Counted from the first letter of the stretch, positions 30,086-40,407 are shown. The stretch: DNA of 64,000 nucleotides from Aurantiochytrium sp. KH105 (GCA_003116975.1 BGKB01000160.1:94511-158510); one strand, 5' to 3'. The notes: generated by a model not told the origin, from the letters alone. Translations and numbers: made by a program.

Positions 30086-30091
30086 TATAAA
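30086..30091 (+). promoter_or_regulatory. Probable TATA box for the RyR-domain gene
   Basis: TATAAA lies 75-80 bp upstream of the chosen ATG at 30166, at a plausible distance for a short leader. Confidence 0.4.
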
Positions 30092-30165
30092 CTGACTGCT
30101 ACTTTTCACGCGTGAGCGTGCGTGCTCAGACCTCGAGAGCTACTGCTTGCGAGCTACGCGCAAGC

Positions 30166-30855
30166 ATGGGAGCTTCGCCAAGCGTCCTCGCCGACAGGCT
30201 GCGTGTTGCGGGCGTTCACAATGAGCACGTGTTGACCGTGGAACAACATCACAACTCGCTTGAAAGAGCGCATACCGAATTGCACGCCGACTGCGCGCAA
30301 ACCAAGACCAACGACGAAAGCGAAGATGGTCTTGCCCGAGACGACGAGATGCGGAGTAAGATGTGCGCCATGATTCGTGATAAATGCAATGTCATCGATG
30401 AAGCACAGCTCATGCTGATCATGGCTACCGTGGAGGAGCTCGTCCGGCAGCAGGGGCAGCAGCCAGGACAGCAGGACCAGGATGGAAGTACTCAAGAGCA
30501 ACAGTCTCTTCCGAGAGTTGCTTACGTCCCTCATCCGCAGAATACAGATAATATTGAGCTTTCGCAGGACTTGGTTGACCTGACGGAACTCTTGGCAGAA
30601 AATACACACGAGGAGTGGGCCCTGCAGCGTACGCAGCAAGGCTGGACCTATGGCATGTCCCGAGATGACGAGCATAAACTGCATCCATGTCTTATTCCCT
30701 ATAGCGAGCTCACGGACGAAGAGAAGGAGTACGATCGAATTACCGCAATGAAGACGCTCAAACTTCTCTTGAGTTTTGGATACACGATCACACCTCCTTC
30801 AAAATCGAAGGCAAGCTCAGATGATGATGCAACTAATGATCTCAACACCTCCTGA
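30166..30855 (+). CDS. Stand-alone RyR-domain protein, probably myristoylated
   Basis: This is a 229-residue protein. The ATG at 30166 (CAAGCATGG context) gives MGASPSVL, a good N-myristoylation start. The first ATG-like option 54 bp upstream is a GTG. The N-terminal half is helical and Gln-rich. Residues ~115-208 match one ryanodine-receptor (RyR) repeat closely: YVPHP..T.NIELS.DLV.L.ELLAEN.HEEWA..R...GWTYG..RDDE.K.HP.LIPY.EL...EKEYDR.TA..TLK.LLSFGY. Every block typical of the family is present, with no channel or membrane segment. Isolated RyR domains occur in bacteria, phages and protists. Their ligand is not firmly established, and nucleotide-derived signals have been proposed. It lies 730 bp downstream of the NACHT gene on the same strand. 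Confidence 0.92.
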   Translation: MGASPSVLADRLRVAGVHNEHVLTVEQHHNSLERAHTELHADCAQTKTNDESEDGLARDDEMRSKMCAMIRDKCNVIDEAQLMLIMATVEELVRQQGQQPGQQDQDGSTQEQQSLPRVAYVPHPQNTDNIELSQDLVDLTELLAENTHEEWALQRTQQGWTYGMSRDDEHKLHPCLIPYSELTDEEKEYDRITAMKTLKLLLSFGYTITPPSKSKASSDDDATNDLNTS

Positions 30856-31119
30856 TGCATTTATTGCCTGCCTGGTTTCCTCCTTGTTTTGCTTCAAGGC
30901 ACATTTCCCGGCACTGCACTGCGAGCACGTCATGGAATTGTATCACCATTATTCTCCGTCATAGAGTGAGGAAAAATCGTGTCCTTCCTCCTTCGCACAG
31001 CACGTTTTGACAGCAAATTCAAACCTTTTTGTATTCATTTTTTTCCATTTGTTTCTAATACCATGAAAGTATTCATGAAACCCCTGAACCAATCAGCACA
31101 AACGTTGGGAGGCCTACGC

Positions 31120-33012
31120 CTACCTTTTGTGCGAATGTTGCGCGCTCGACGGCCCGCCCGATGCTGCCCCCAACCCCGAGAAGGCTGCGGCCGCTTGTGC
31201 AGCGGTTTTACGAGCTTTGACAACTTTTGCAGGCTTGAAAGTGGGATCAAGGAATCCGATCCGCTGAAGTGCCGCGGCGACCATGTGAAGGTGTTGCGAA
31301 ACGCGTTTTTCCAAGGCCTGATTCTGCTGCGTTGTTTCAAGAACAAAGGATTGCGCGCCGAATGCGTTGTGAATGCGACGCGCGAGCCCCCCCGAGATGG
31401 GTGGCGAAAGGACCTCGAAACGATGCAAACGTTCCTTGACGTTGACGTTGACGGCGTCAACCATGATTTGCGCCAGGTCGAGGCTGTTTTCTGTGGCAAT
31501 GACTGAAGACCCCTTTGAGAAGCGAGGGTTGCCTACGAGGACATTTGGTTCCTTTGCTTCGTGCGATTTGAGTTGCGCGTAGTAGCCCCATCCTTCGTGA
31601 AGGTCAAGAAAGAGTTTGGGCTTGAGCTTGGTCACCAGGTCCCATATGTGCGCCGGTAAAACCTTGTCCGGGAGCACAGAAACGTCTGCGGGGAAATCGC
31701 GATTCAGGTCGTCATGGTGCGGCTGTGGACCCGTACTTGCGGAAGCGGTGGTGAGGTGAGAGCTCATCTTCGAAAATCGCGGCACATACCGGGTTCTTTT
31801 GTCGATGCCGCGGGCATTCATACGATCAATGACAATGAGGCGCCCTTGTGCTGGCTGCCACGTTTTGATGGTACCACCAGCCCCAAAGCCAGCAAATTCT
31901 TTGCCATGGACGCCTGACACGATCAAGGCCATTGGCGCAGGCACGCTCAAGTCATCTTGCAAGGCGGGCGCGCTAATAATGTAAAAGCTAGAGGCCCATG
32001 GTGTGTCAATCGCAAACTCGCACTTGATTGCACCATTGGATAGAGCAGTCCGCACACACCGGTGCTCGCGAAGCATCGCCGAAAAATCGGTGTCGCTCGT
32101 GTACACCTCGATTGGAGGAATCCCAGTAACTGTAGATGGAGATGATGGACCGTCCATTGCCTCGGACCGAAGCGACGAGGAAGAGCTTGCGCTGTTCGCT
32201 GATGCGCCCGCTTTGTCCGCAGATTCAGAGCCGAGGTCCTTGGACTGCTGAACGGCGCTTCCGTCCTCTTGCTGCTCTGTCACGGTGGACGCTGCAGCGC
32301 CGTCTGCGCTTGGTTCGAGATTTTCGGAGCGAGGCGCATTTTCGGACATGGAGCCCACCGCATCATTGCTACGGGCATCGCCTGCTGGCGAGAGTCCAGC
32401 GCCGATGTCTGAAATGGGACGGAAGCCTGCAAGCGGTTGCGTGCGCACGTGCAGGCCATGATACGCTTGGTCGGTGCTAAAGACCTCATGCAGAACGTGC
32501 GAAGAGCATCCAGCCAAGAACTTGGCAGTGTCTTCCTGTACCTGAACAAGGCGCGGAGAGGCCCAATTTTGTGGAGAAAAAACGAGGGCACGCGGGACAA
32601 AGGACTTGAAGCAGCTTTCCTCGTCCCGGAGCGTAATGGCCACTTGATCGCTGGGACGCGAGTTAAGGTTGAGCTCATAGGACCTTGAGGAGACCGGCGT
32701 AAAGACAAGCGCGGGCCCAGCGCCCTGTGGGTCCCTGCCATGTGATGACCCGGAGCCGTCCCAGGAAAAACTCAGAGAGGAAGACATGGTCACGAGCGTC
32801 TCGAGGTCCGGCAGGGCGTCAAACATGCGCAGCGGCTCCTTGTCTACGGCCGGTTCCCACGTGAGATAAAACTGCAGAGCGGCATCGCAGGCGATGAGAA
32901 CGCCCAGCACATACGTGCATAGCCGCAGCGTCCCTGCGCGCCGCTGGCTCTGCCCCTTCCCGAGCCTCTGCCGCCGTTTTCGCGAGGGCAGGTCGCTCGG
33001 CGTGGTGGTCAT
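31120..33012 (-). CDS. Membrane-anchored M14/AstE-like zinc hydrolase
   Basis: This is a 630-residue protein from a clear ATG. A basic N-terminus is followed by a single hydrophobic segment (~30-50), giving a type II membrane anchor or uncleaved signal. Residues ~60-330 are not recognised and include a Ser/Ala-rich linker. The catalytic part (~340-600) has GVHGKE near residue 368 (the HxxE zinc ligands), LNRDFP near 435, and LDLHEGWGYY near 470 with the third zinc histidine about 100 residues on. A late FVLETTQ supplies a probable catalytic Glu. This layout fits the M14 carboxypeptidase clan, especially the succinylglutamate desuccinylase/aspartoacylase-like branch. The substrate is unknown; amide or peptide-bond cleavage outside the cytosol is inferred. 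It converges with the RyR gene. Confidence 0.8.
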   Translation of the reverse strand: MTTTPSDLPSRKRRQRLGKGQSQRRAGTLRLCTYVLGVLIACDAALQFYLTWEPAVDKEPLRMFDALPDLETLVTMSSSLSFSWDGSGSSHGRDPQGAGPALVFTPVSSRSYELNLNSRPSDQVAITLRDEESCFKSFVPRALVFSPQNWASPRLVQVQEDTAKFLAGCSSHVLHEVFSTDQAYHGLHVRTQPLAGFRPISDIGAGLSPAGDARSNDAVGSMSENAPRSENLEPSADGAAASTVTEQQEDGSAVQQSKDLGSESADKAGASANSASSSSSLRSEAMDGPSSPSTVTGIPPIEVYTSDTDFSAMLREHRCVRTALSNGAIKCEFAIDTPWASSFYIISAPALQDDLSVPAPMALIVSGVHGKEFAGFGAGGTIKTWQPAQGRLIVIDRMNARGIDKRTRYVPRFSKMSSHLTTASASTGPQPHHDDLNRDFPADVSVLPDKVLPAHIWDLVTKLKPKLFLDLHEGWGYYAQLKSHEAKEPNVLVGNPRFSKGSSVIATENSLDLAQIMVDAVNVNVKERLHRFEVLSPPISGGLARRIHNAFGAQSFVLETTQQNQALEKRVSQHLHMVAAALQRIGFLDPTFKPAKVVKARKTAAQAAAAFSGLGAASGGPSSAQHSHKR

Positions 33013-33504
33013 CCTGGTCTTGCTACAGTTTTCCCCGGCGACCTCCGCCTGCGAGCGGCCTGCGTGGGGGGGGGGGGCGCGGAAGGCCCGCGCGCGCTGC
33101 CTTGCGCCGCTCCAGGCCCCTACCCTGGCCTCGCCCGCGCCCGCCCTCGCGCGCGCCGCGGCTTTGTTAGCGGCAAAGCCGATTTTACGGGCACCACTTC
33201 GATCGAGGTGGTGCGATCCGATCGTGGCCCACTGCTTGCATGGCTCTCTAGGATAACAAAGTGACCCACCTGGCGATCGTCATTCTCGCACTCATTCACT
33301 CACTCGCTCATTCACTCCCCTACTCACTCGTTCACCGCGCGGATTTGGCTTGGGACGACAACTTGAACCTCGAGGTCGAAGATGGCCTGAACCGGACTTG
33401 CGAAAGCGCAATAGCAGCGATGTGACGACCGACAGGAGTCGAGAGGAGTGAAGTGAAGAGTCGAGAGGAGAGAAGCGAGCACGTCGGCATCGCGAAGGAG
33501 AAGA

Positions 33505-33531
33505 AAGCAAGAAAGCAAGCAAGCAAGCAAG
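33505..33531 (+). repeat. (AAGC)n microsatellite
   Basis: About five AAGC units, preceded by AAAGC variants, lie in intergenic DNA. Confidence 0.85.
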
Positions 33532-34570
33532 TCCTCTCCATGCATTTATAGAGAGGAAAGAGAGACCATGCACGATCGATGAGGCGACGACGATGCGTTC
33601 GATGTCATACGCTCACTCATGCATGCATACATGCGTGCATGCATGTTGCAGCCGCTGCTGCGATCGATTGGGGGTCGTCAACATTCGCACCCAGTTGCAA
33701 TCCGCCCACGCAGGCTCGAGTTTGCTATGCTAAAGGCTAGAGTCTTCAGCTTTGAGGGCTTTTCAGAAAGTCGCCAATTGACTGACTGATGACGGAGCCA
33801 TGACGCTTCGCCAGCAAGGCACGAGAGTAACAGCATCAAGCAAGCGAGGAAGCAAGCAATTCTCGCCTTTCGCCACCGATTTGGCTCCCCGGAGTCGGAG
33901 CCCCGTGAAAGTGTCTGCATTGCCACAACAACATCAGTGCCACACCCATCATGACACCTCTGTCCACGTGTCCGTGGCGTCACGAATTTCATGTTTCCGT
34001 CCAGCCCATACCGACGAACGTATGAGAGCTTTCTGGCCACCCCTCGCCGCCACTGTGTCAGCTCAAGCTCCGTGCAGATCACTTGGCTGCAGTCGCATCG
34101 ATCGCGCGAACTTCTTACTTCGCAGCTGCAGCTGAGCGCCTCGTCCCAGCCAGCGCCGGCTGGGGACCCGCGTCTCTGCGTCCGACGTCGGGCCCTCCCT
34201 CCCCTTCGCCATCGAGGCCGCTAGTAATTCGCATTCGCATCGGCACTCGCATCCACATCTGCGTCTGCACCTGCACCTGCATCTTCATCTCCTCCGCGTC
34301 CATCCGTCGCGCGCCCTCCTCGAGCTGGGCAAGCCCGGCAACCGCCCTCCCTCCCTCGCCGCGCGCTCCACGAACCCGACGCTCGCTCTCCACCTCCTCG
34401 TTCTCATCCAAGTCAAGCAAGAATGCACGCACGCACGAAACCGCCGCGCGGTTTCCCCCAACGTCGCGAAACCGCCGCCCTGAACCCCTGCCTGACTGCT
34501 CTGGGGCGGACACAGGTGCGCGCGCCCGCGCCGCCCTTCCGCGCGGCGTCTGAACCCCTTGTTTCTGCCC

Positions 34571-34585
34571 TTGCTTCCTTGCTTC

Positions 34586-34621
<36 letters not shown>
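34571..34621 (+). repeat. (GCTT)n microsatellite
   Basis: About twelve GCTT units, the first few with an extra CC, form the longest of the GCTT/AAGC arrays in the window. They lie about 800 bp upstream of the ABC transporter start. Confidence 0.95.
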
Positions 34622-34622
<1 letters not shown>

Positions 34623-35376
34623 CCTGCTTCGCTGCTGTCTCCCTTGTCTTTCCTCCTCCTCTCGACTGCGATCAGCCAGCTCGGCTCTGCGCCGCAGCGG
34701 AGCACCGCGGCTTCCCGGCGCAGGAACCGCGCGCGAGGGCGTCAGTCGCGGCGCGGCGCTGGCGACGCGGCGACAGGGACTGCTCGACGTGCCTCCGCCA
34801 GTCGCCTCTCTCGACCTGCAGCTGGCTGGCTGCGAGCAAGCGCCTGCACGTTCGCCAGAAGGCGAGGCGAAGCAGAGCAGAGCAGAGCAGACGCCTCAAG
34901 CCAGAGGCAGAACCCGAACTCGAGGGCGCCGAGGCGAGGCGGGGCGAGGTTGGAGAAGGGGAGCGCCGACGTGTACTCGTGCTGGGACGTGTACGCGCGT
35001 ACGCGCGGGGGGCCGAGGTTGGACTGATTGACTGCGAGGTCAAGGACGAGGCGTCGCTCCGGAAGCAGAACCTCAGGTCAGCGCCCGTGGCGGGCCTGGG
35101 ACGCGAGTTGCATCGCGGACGACGAGGTGGACGGCGGACGGCCGCGAGCTGCAGAGCCGCGGAGCGAAAGAGCCGCAGAGCCAAAGAGCTAGGGAGTCGC
35201 GGAGACGCGGCGACAGATCGCTGCTCTCTTTTCTTTGCTTGCTCGCTCGCTCGCTTGCTGGTGAGTCCACTCCGGTAGTAACCTGGTGAGCCCACTCACC
35301 GACTGTCGACCAGTGACTGAGTGAGGTGATCAGAGAGAATCCAGAATCGCAACGAGCAAATCGAGATCAGAAGAGA

Positions 35377-38300
35377 ATGCTCCCCACCTCGGACGCCGCC
35401 GCCGCCGCGGAGGGCGCCAACGCCGGCCTCGCGCCTGGCATGGAGACGCCGGCCAGGGCCGACAACGCAGCCGCGCAGGCGGAAATTCGAGAGGACCGCA
35501 CGCTGAGCGAAAGCGACCTCGATCCCGAGAGCGTAGTCGACAAGGAGGCAGGTGACAAGGTCATGCCCTTGGAGAATGACACGCACAATCCCGCTGCAGA
35601 GCTGAGCAGCGAAGACGAGGACGAAGGTGAACACGTCGTAAAGCCCGAGGTCGAAGGGAGAATGCGCCTCATGGGAGGACCAGACCAGAACTGCGTGGCC
35701 GAGTTTAATCGGGCGATGCAATCGCTGGACCTTTCGGCAGATCTCCTCGAGCAACTTGCCACAAGCAAGCTCCTCATCGAGCTCGAAGGCAAGATTCGCC
35801 TCGACGACATCTCGTCGCGCAACAAAGCAAAACTGGAAAGGTACCTCAATGCCGTCGCCCGACGCTTCAGCTCGATCCTCGACGAGAGCGAGGATTTCGA
35901 GGGCGACTTCCGCGCGGACCGCGCCAAACGGCTTCAAGACGGTCTCCAGGTGCGCGCCAGCCGCATTCTCTCGACGCATGGCTCCAGAATGGCCTCTGAG
36001 TTCGAAATTCAGCAGCTTTTGCGCATGGGCGTCGAAGAGCACTTTCGCCAGATTAATCGTCTCATTTTTGACGAGGACGAGCACGTCGCCATCGATGTGC
36101 ATTTTGAAGATCTTCACTTCGAGGTCAAGGAGACAGAGTCTTCCCTGCCGCAGTGGCTCCGTGGCAAAAGTACGGTCGTGACGAACTTTGTCAACATTTT
36201 TGCCCTTCCCGTCGTTGGTATTTACGACAGCATCAAGCGGCGCTGCTGCGCTGGGAACGATCGCGGCGAGACAAAGGTTGTGCTCAATAAAGCCAGTGGC
36301 GTTTTCAAGGCCGGTGATATGACGCTCCTCCTGGGCGCCGCTGGAAGCGGTAAGACCTCGCTCATGTACGCAATCAACGATCGTCTGAAAGACAATGCGA
36401 CGCAGACTTTCTCAGGCAAGGTTCGCTTTAACGACTACGACACCAAGGACATCAACGTCCCGAACCTTGCCACCTACGTTTCGCAGGTCGATCGCCACAT
36501 TCCCGTGCTCACGGTGAGGGAGACGCTCGAGTTTGCAAGCAAGTGCCGCTCTCGCAAGAATTGGCTTGATCGTGTCCAGGAGATTCGCGGAAGGGAGGTG
36601 AATGATCGCGAGCGAGCACAAAAGCATCTCGACAATAATGTTGAAACCTGCATGGCTCTTCTCGGACTCACGCGCGCCGCGGACACGGTCATTGGTAACG
36701 CTACGCTCAAGGGTGTGAGTGGTGGCGAGCGCCGTCGTGTCACGCTGGGCGAGATGCTGGTCGTGGGAAGCAAGGTGCTTTTGCTCGACGAGATTTCCAC
36801 GGGCCTCGATTCCGCTGCGACTTACGACATTACCAAGACCATCAAGAACATGTGCAAGATTTTCAAATCTACTGCCGTCGTGTCGCTGCTGCAGCCGCCC
36901 CCCGAAACCTTTGATCTCTTTGATCAGGTCGTGCTCATGAGCGAAGGCAGTGTCATCTACCATGGACCGCGCGTCACGATCCTCGAGTACTTTGAAAAGC
37001 TGGGCTACGCTTGCCCCAAATACAAGGACCCAGCCGACTATCTGCAGGAGCTTCCGACCAATCTTGGCGAAAATTATATCCGCGAAGACGTCGACCGAGC
37101 CTCAGTGCCCCGCACCTCGCAAGAGTTCGCGGCCTGCTTTCGCGAGTCCGAACACTTTGCTAATATGCAAGACTACTCCAATGCCCCGAGCAAGAAGTAC
37201 AACGACCCCTCGCTGCACGACGTCGAGTCTGCAATCATGAAGTCCCCCAAGTTCATGAAGAGCTGGCCTGAGCTCACACGCGTCGTCTTTTGGCGCCAAT
37301 TCAAGGTTCTCTCGCGGAACAAGACATTCATGATCGCGCGCATCATCCAGAACGTCGTCATGGGTCTACTCATGGGTCTCTTTACGCTTCAGCTCCCTTT
37401 CAACCAGTACTACATCAAGACAGCCGTGCTCTACTTCATGCTCATGTTTGTCGGTGTTGGCTCCGCGCCCCTTCTCAACGACGTCATTGCGCAGCGCAAT
37501 GTATTTTACAAGCAAGCTCGCGAAAACTTTTTCCATGCAACTTCTTTCGTGTCTGCCGAGTTCCTCGTGGGCATTCCGCTTTTGCTCCAAGACGCCCTAC
37601 TTCTTGGTATACTGGTCTACTTTATGACGGGTCTCAGTCTGGACGACAACGGCAAGCACTTTTTCATCTTTCTTTTCATCGTGCTCTGCTTTGGTCTCAA
37701 TGTTTCTGCGCTCATTCGTCTGCTCGCCTTTGGCATGCCAGATCAAGGTGCCGCCTTTGCTGGATTTATCGGATTGATCATGCTCATGGTCATCTTTTCG
37801 GGTGCTCTTGCCACACGTTTGACGCTCCCAGCATACTACATTTGGATCTTTTGGTGGAACCCGCTGTCGTGGGCATACACGTCGCTCGTGCAGAATGAGT
37901 TTTACAGTGCAACCTACACGGCTGCCCCCAAGACAGTCGACGGCGAGTGCGTCATGTACTGCGGCTCCTCGGACTGCGACACCCCCTATCCACAGATGAA
38001 CTGCGGCGAATACTTTTTGGAAGCGCGCCAGTTCATTACCGATCCCGCATATCTTTGGTACGGAGTGGCGTACGTGCTGGGCATCACGGCCCTCTACCTT
38101 GTACTGGCAAGTGTCGCGCTTACCTATTTGCGATGGGACGAGCGGCGCGGCGGTCTCAACAGTGACGTCGTCCGCAAGACGGTCGATTTCATGCGCATGG
38201 ACGATGAAAAGACTCGCGTCAAAATGCGCGAGCGCACGCTCAAGGCGCAGTCTGAGATCATGGATGTGTCGGCGCCTCCCGTCAATCCCTCTGCGCACAG

Positions 38301-40407
38301 CAGCGACATCGAAAACCAGCGCGCGCAGACCAGCAAGGGTCTCGAGTTCGAGCAGGTGACACTCTCCTTTATGAACCTTCGCTACTCTGTTGAAATTCAA
38401 GCCAAGGGCGGCGAGGATGACGCCAAGGCCAAGGCGACGCCTGGAACGCGCATGGACCGCGACGCGGCTCGGCAAAGGTCGACCGAAACCCTGACGATCC
38501 TCAATGGAATTGATGCCTACGCCAAGCCGTACACGATGACAGCCTTGATGGGTAGCAGTGGTGCTGGCAAGACGACTTTGCTCGATGTTCTGGCTGGTCG
38601 CAAGACTGTGGGTAAACTCACAGGAGAAATTTACGTCAATGGCCGGCCCAAGAACAATGCCCGTTTCGCCCAGCAGGTTGGTTATGTCGAGCAGTTTGGC
38701 GTGCATCTGGCGGCGGCAACGGTACGCGAGTCGCTCGACTTTAGTGCTGCTCTCCGCCTTCCTGGCACGGTAGCCACCAAGGAGGGCCTAAAGGATGTGG
38801 TGGACCACATTATGGAGATTCTCGAGCTCGAACCGATCGCGAATCGCGTCATTGGCGACGAAGAGACGGGTCTTTCGTTCGAGGAGACGAAGCGACTGAC
38901 CATTGCTGTAGAGATGGTCGCCAATCCGTCGGCAATCTTTGCCGATGAGCCGAGCTCCGGTCTCGAGAGTCGGGCTGCACTCAATGTCTTGCAGGCCCTG
39001 CGCAACGTTGCGGCGACCGGACGCACCGTCATCGTTACGGTGCACCAGCCCAATGTGGCCATCTTCAACATGTTTGATCGCTTGCTTTTGATGCGGCGGG
39101 GTGGCGAGGTTGTCTTCTTTGACGACCTCGGCGACAAGTCTAAGAACCTCCTCGACTACTTTGAAAGCTTTCCAGGCGTCGAGCCTTGTCCCTCCAACTT
39201 TAATCCTGCGACATGGATGCTCACGGTGATTGGCGCTGGTGTCAGCGGCCACAGTGTTAGGGATTACGCTCAAGAGTACCGCAAGAGTTCCATGTACAAG
39301 CGCGTTCTCAACGAGCTTGATGAGCTCATGCCCGTCGATTGGGCAGCTGCCGGGGACGCCGCCGATGACGATGCGGCGCTTGATGCGCTGCAGGATGACA
39401 AGGCACGCAATCTCATTGAAGACGGTAGTGCTGTCGATTCCCAGCAACATTTTGTGACGTCGTTTGGGCTTCAGCTTCGTCTTTTAAATCTTCGCAACCA
39501 GGCCGAATATTGGCGCACACCAAGTTACTCGACCACGCGCATGATCATTCTTTGCGGCCTCGCCATTATGATTGGTCTTGTCTTTGTGAATGGCGACGTG
39601 ACAAACGCTGCTGCGGTCCAGTCTCGAGTGAGTTGCATCAACATTCTCATCAACGTGACTGCCAGCATGAATGTGACGACGATTGTCCCCTTTCTCTTTA
39701 CGCATCGCGCGCTCTTTTATCGTGAGAGTTCCTCGCGCATGTACTCCTCCTATGCGTATGGACTGGCGCTGAACCTTGCCGAGGACCCCTACATTTTCGT
39801 GCAGGTTTTCGTCACGGTGATTCCGTTTTACTGGCTCATTGGCTTCGTGAGCAATCCGATCTGGGCCTTCTTCTACTACTGGTTCATCAACTGGCTTTTT
39901 GTGAGCCTCATGACGTACCTTGGCGTCTTTTACTCGGCCATCATGTCGAACCCTGCCGCCGCGCAGGTCCTCGGAACACTTACGACGCAGGTCCTTGGTT
40001 TGGCCTCGGGTGTGCTCATTCTCCCCTCGGTGATTCCGAACTGGCTCATTTGGATCTACTACATTAGCCCCTTTCGCTGGGCGCAAGAAGGCCTCATTGC
40101 TACGCAGTTCAATTTTATGACGAATCCCATGTGCAATCCGTCCGGAACACCGACCATGACGGATACGGGCACTTGCTCGGACAACACGACCGTCTACAAT
40201 GTGGGCACGGGCGACTTCTGCTGTCCTGCTGGCAGCACAGGTACGACGCCTCGCGACTATGTTCTCGGGCCTGAATTTCTTGGTGGAGAGAACGGCTATC
40301 ACTATGACTGGCGGTGGTACGATGTCATCTACTTGGTTCTTCTCATTGTTGTGGTTCGCGTTCTTGGCGTTGTGGTTACTGCCACGGTCAATCATAACAA
40401 GCGCTAG
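35377..40407 (+). CDS. PDR-type (ABCG) full-size ABC transporter
   Basis: This is a 1676-residue protein arranged NBD1-TMD1-NBD2-TMD2, the order of pleiotropic drug resistance transporters. The ATG at 35377 (MLPTSDAAAA) is used because the frame upstream starts only at a GTG. NBD1 has Walker A GAAGSGKTS (~320), signature VSGGERRRVTLGEM (~447), Walker B VLLLDEISTGLD and the SLLQPPPE loop. NBD2 has Walker A GSSGAGKTT (~1059), a degenerate signature LSFEETKRLTIAVEM, Walker B IFADEPSSGLE (D-loop Glu instead of Asp) and H-loop VTVHQPN. Each membrane half has about six hydrophobic helices. The second external loop near the C-terminus is Cys-rich, as in other PDR proteins. It is predicted to be an ATP-driven exporter or lipid translocator of the plasma membrane. 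Oomycete and plant PDR proteins are the closest in style. Confidence 0.95.
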   Translation: MLPTSDAAAAAEGANAGLAPGMETPARADNAAAQAEIREDRTLSESDLDPESVVDKEAGDKVMPLENDTHNPAAELSSEDEDEGEHVVKPEVEGRMRLMGGPDQNCVAEFNRAMQSLDLSADLLEQLATSKLLIELEGKIRLDDISSRNKAKLERYLNAVARRFSSILDESEDFEGDFRADRAKRLQDGLQVRASRILSTHGSRMASEFEIQQLLRMGVEEHFRQINRLIFDEDEHVAIDVHFEDLHFEVKETESSLPQWLRGKSTVVTNFVNIFALPVVGIYDSIKRRCCAGNDRGETKVVLNKASGVFKAGDMTLLLGAAGSGKTSLMYAINDRLKDNATQTFSGKVRFNDYDTKDINVPNLATYVSQVDRHIPVLTVRETLEFASKCRSRKNWLDRVQEIRGREVNDRERAQKHLDNNVETCMALLGLTRAADTVIGNATLKGVSGGERRRVTLGEMLVVGSKVLLLDEISTGLDSAATYDITKTIKNMCKIFKSTAVVSLLQPPPETFDLFDQVVLMSEGSVIYHGPRVTILEYFEKLGYACPKYKDPADYLQELPTNLGENYIREDVDRASVPRTSQEFAACFRESEHFANMQDYSNAPSKKYNDPSLHDVESAIMKSPKFMKSWPELTRVVFWRQFKVLSRNKTFMIARIIQNVVMGLLMGLFTLQLPFNQYYIKTAVLYFMLMFVGVGSAPLLNDVIAQRNVFYKQARENFFHATSFVSAEFLVGIPLLLQDALLLGILVYFMTGLSLDDNGKHFFIFLFIVLCFGLNVSALIRLLAFGMPDQGAAFAGFIGLIMLMVIFSGALATRLTLPAYYIWIFWWNPLSWAYTSLVQNEFYSATYTAAPKTVDGECVMYCGSSDCDTPYPQMNCGEYFLEARQFITDPAYLWYGVAYVLGITALYLVLASVALTYLRWDERRGGLNSDVVRKTVDFMRMDDEKTRVKMRERTLKAQSEIMDVSAPPVNPSAHSSDIENQRAQTSKGLEFEQVTLSFMNLRYSVEIQAKGGEDDAKAKATPGTRMDRDAARQRSTETLTILNGIDAYAKPYTMTALMGSSGAGKTTLLDVLAGRKTVGKLTGEIYVNGRPKNNARFAQQVGYVEQFGVHLAAATVRESLDFSAALRLPGTVATKEGLKDVVDHIMEILELEPIANRVIGDEETGLSFEETKRLTIAVEMVANPSAIFADEPSSGLESRAALNVLQALRNVAATGRTVIVTVHQPNVAIFNMFDRLLLMRRGGEVVFFDDLGDKSKNLLDYFESFPGVEPCPSNFNPATWMLTVIGAGVSGHSVRDYAQEYRKSSMYKRVLNELDELMPVDWAAAGDAADDDAALDALQDDKARNLIEDGSAVDSQQHFVTSFGLQLRLLNLRNQAEYWRTPSYSTTRMIILCGLAIMIGLVFVNGDVTNAAAVQSRVSCINILINVTASMNVTTIVPFLFTHRALFYRESSSRMYSSYAYGLALNLAEDPYIFVQVFVTVIPFYWLIGFVSNPIWAFFYYWFINWLFVSLMTYLGVFYSAIMSNPAAAQVLGTLTTQVLGLASGVLILPSVIPNWLIWIYYISPFRWAQEGLIATQFNFMTNPMCNPSGTPTMTDTGTCSDNTTVYNVGTGDFCCPAGSTGTTPRDYVLGPEFLGGENGYHYDWRWYDVIYLVLLIVVVRVLGVVVTATVNHNKR

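Larger units (their letters stand above)
29434..30165. other. Intergenic region between NACHT-ankyrin and RyR genes
   Basis: This has a T-rich, then A/T-rich 3' flank (about 29565-29605), a GC-rich island at about 29880-29990 rich in CCGCC/GGCGG inverted words, a CCTATAGG double palindrome at about 30031-30050, and a TATAAA box. No gene is seen. Confidence 0.5.
33013..35376. other. 2.4-kb divergent intergenic region upstream of the ABC gene
   Basis: This contains AAGC (33505-33531) and GCTT (34571-34621) arrays, ATGC-rich palindromic repeats near 33620-33648, a CGCT run at about 35233-35260 close to the ABC start, and GC-rich low-complexity frames on both strands. No protein is recognised. 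Confidence 0.5.

Noticed and set aside
39484..40395. 303-codon open frame antisense to the ABC transporter
   Set aside because: It is rich in Arg, His, Asn and Asp from complementing membrane-helix codons. It is a shadow of the second membrane domain.
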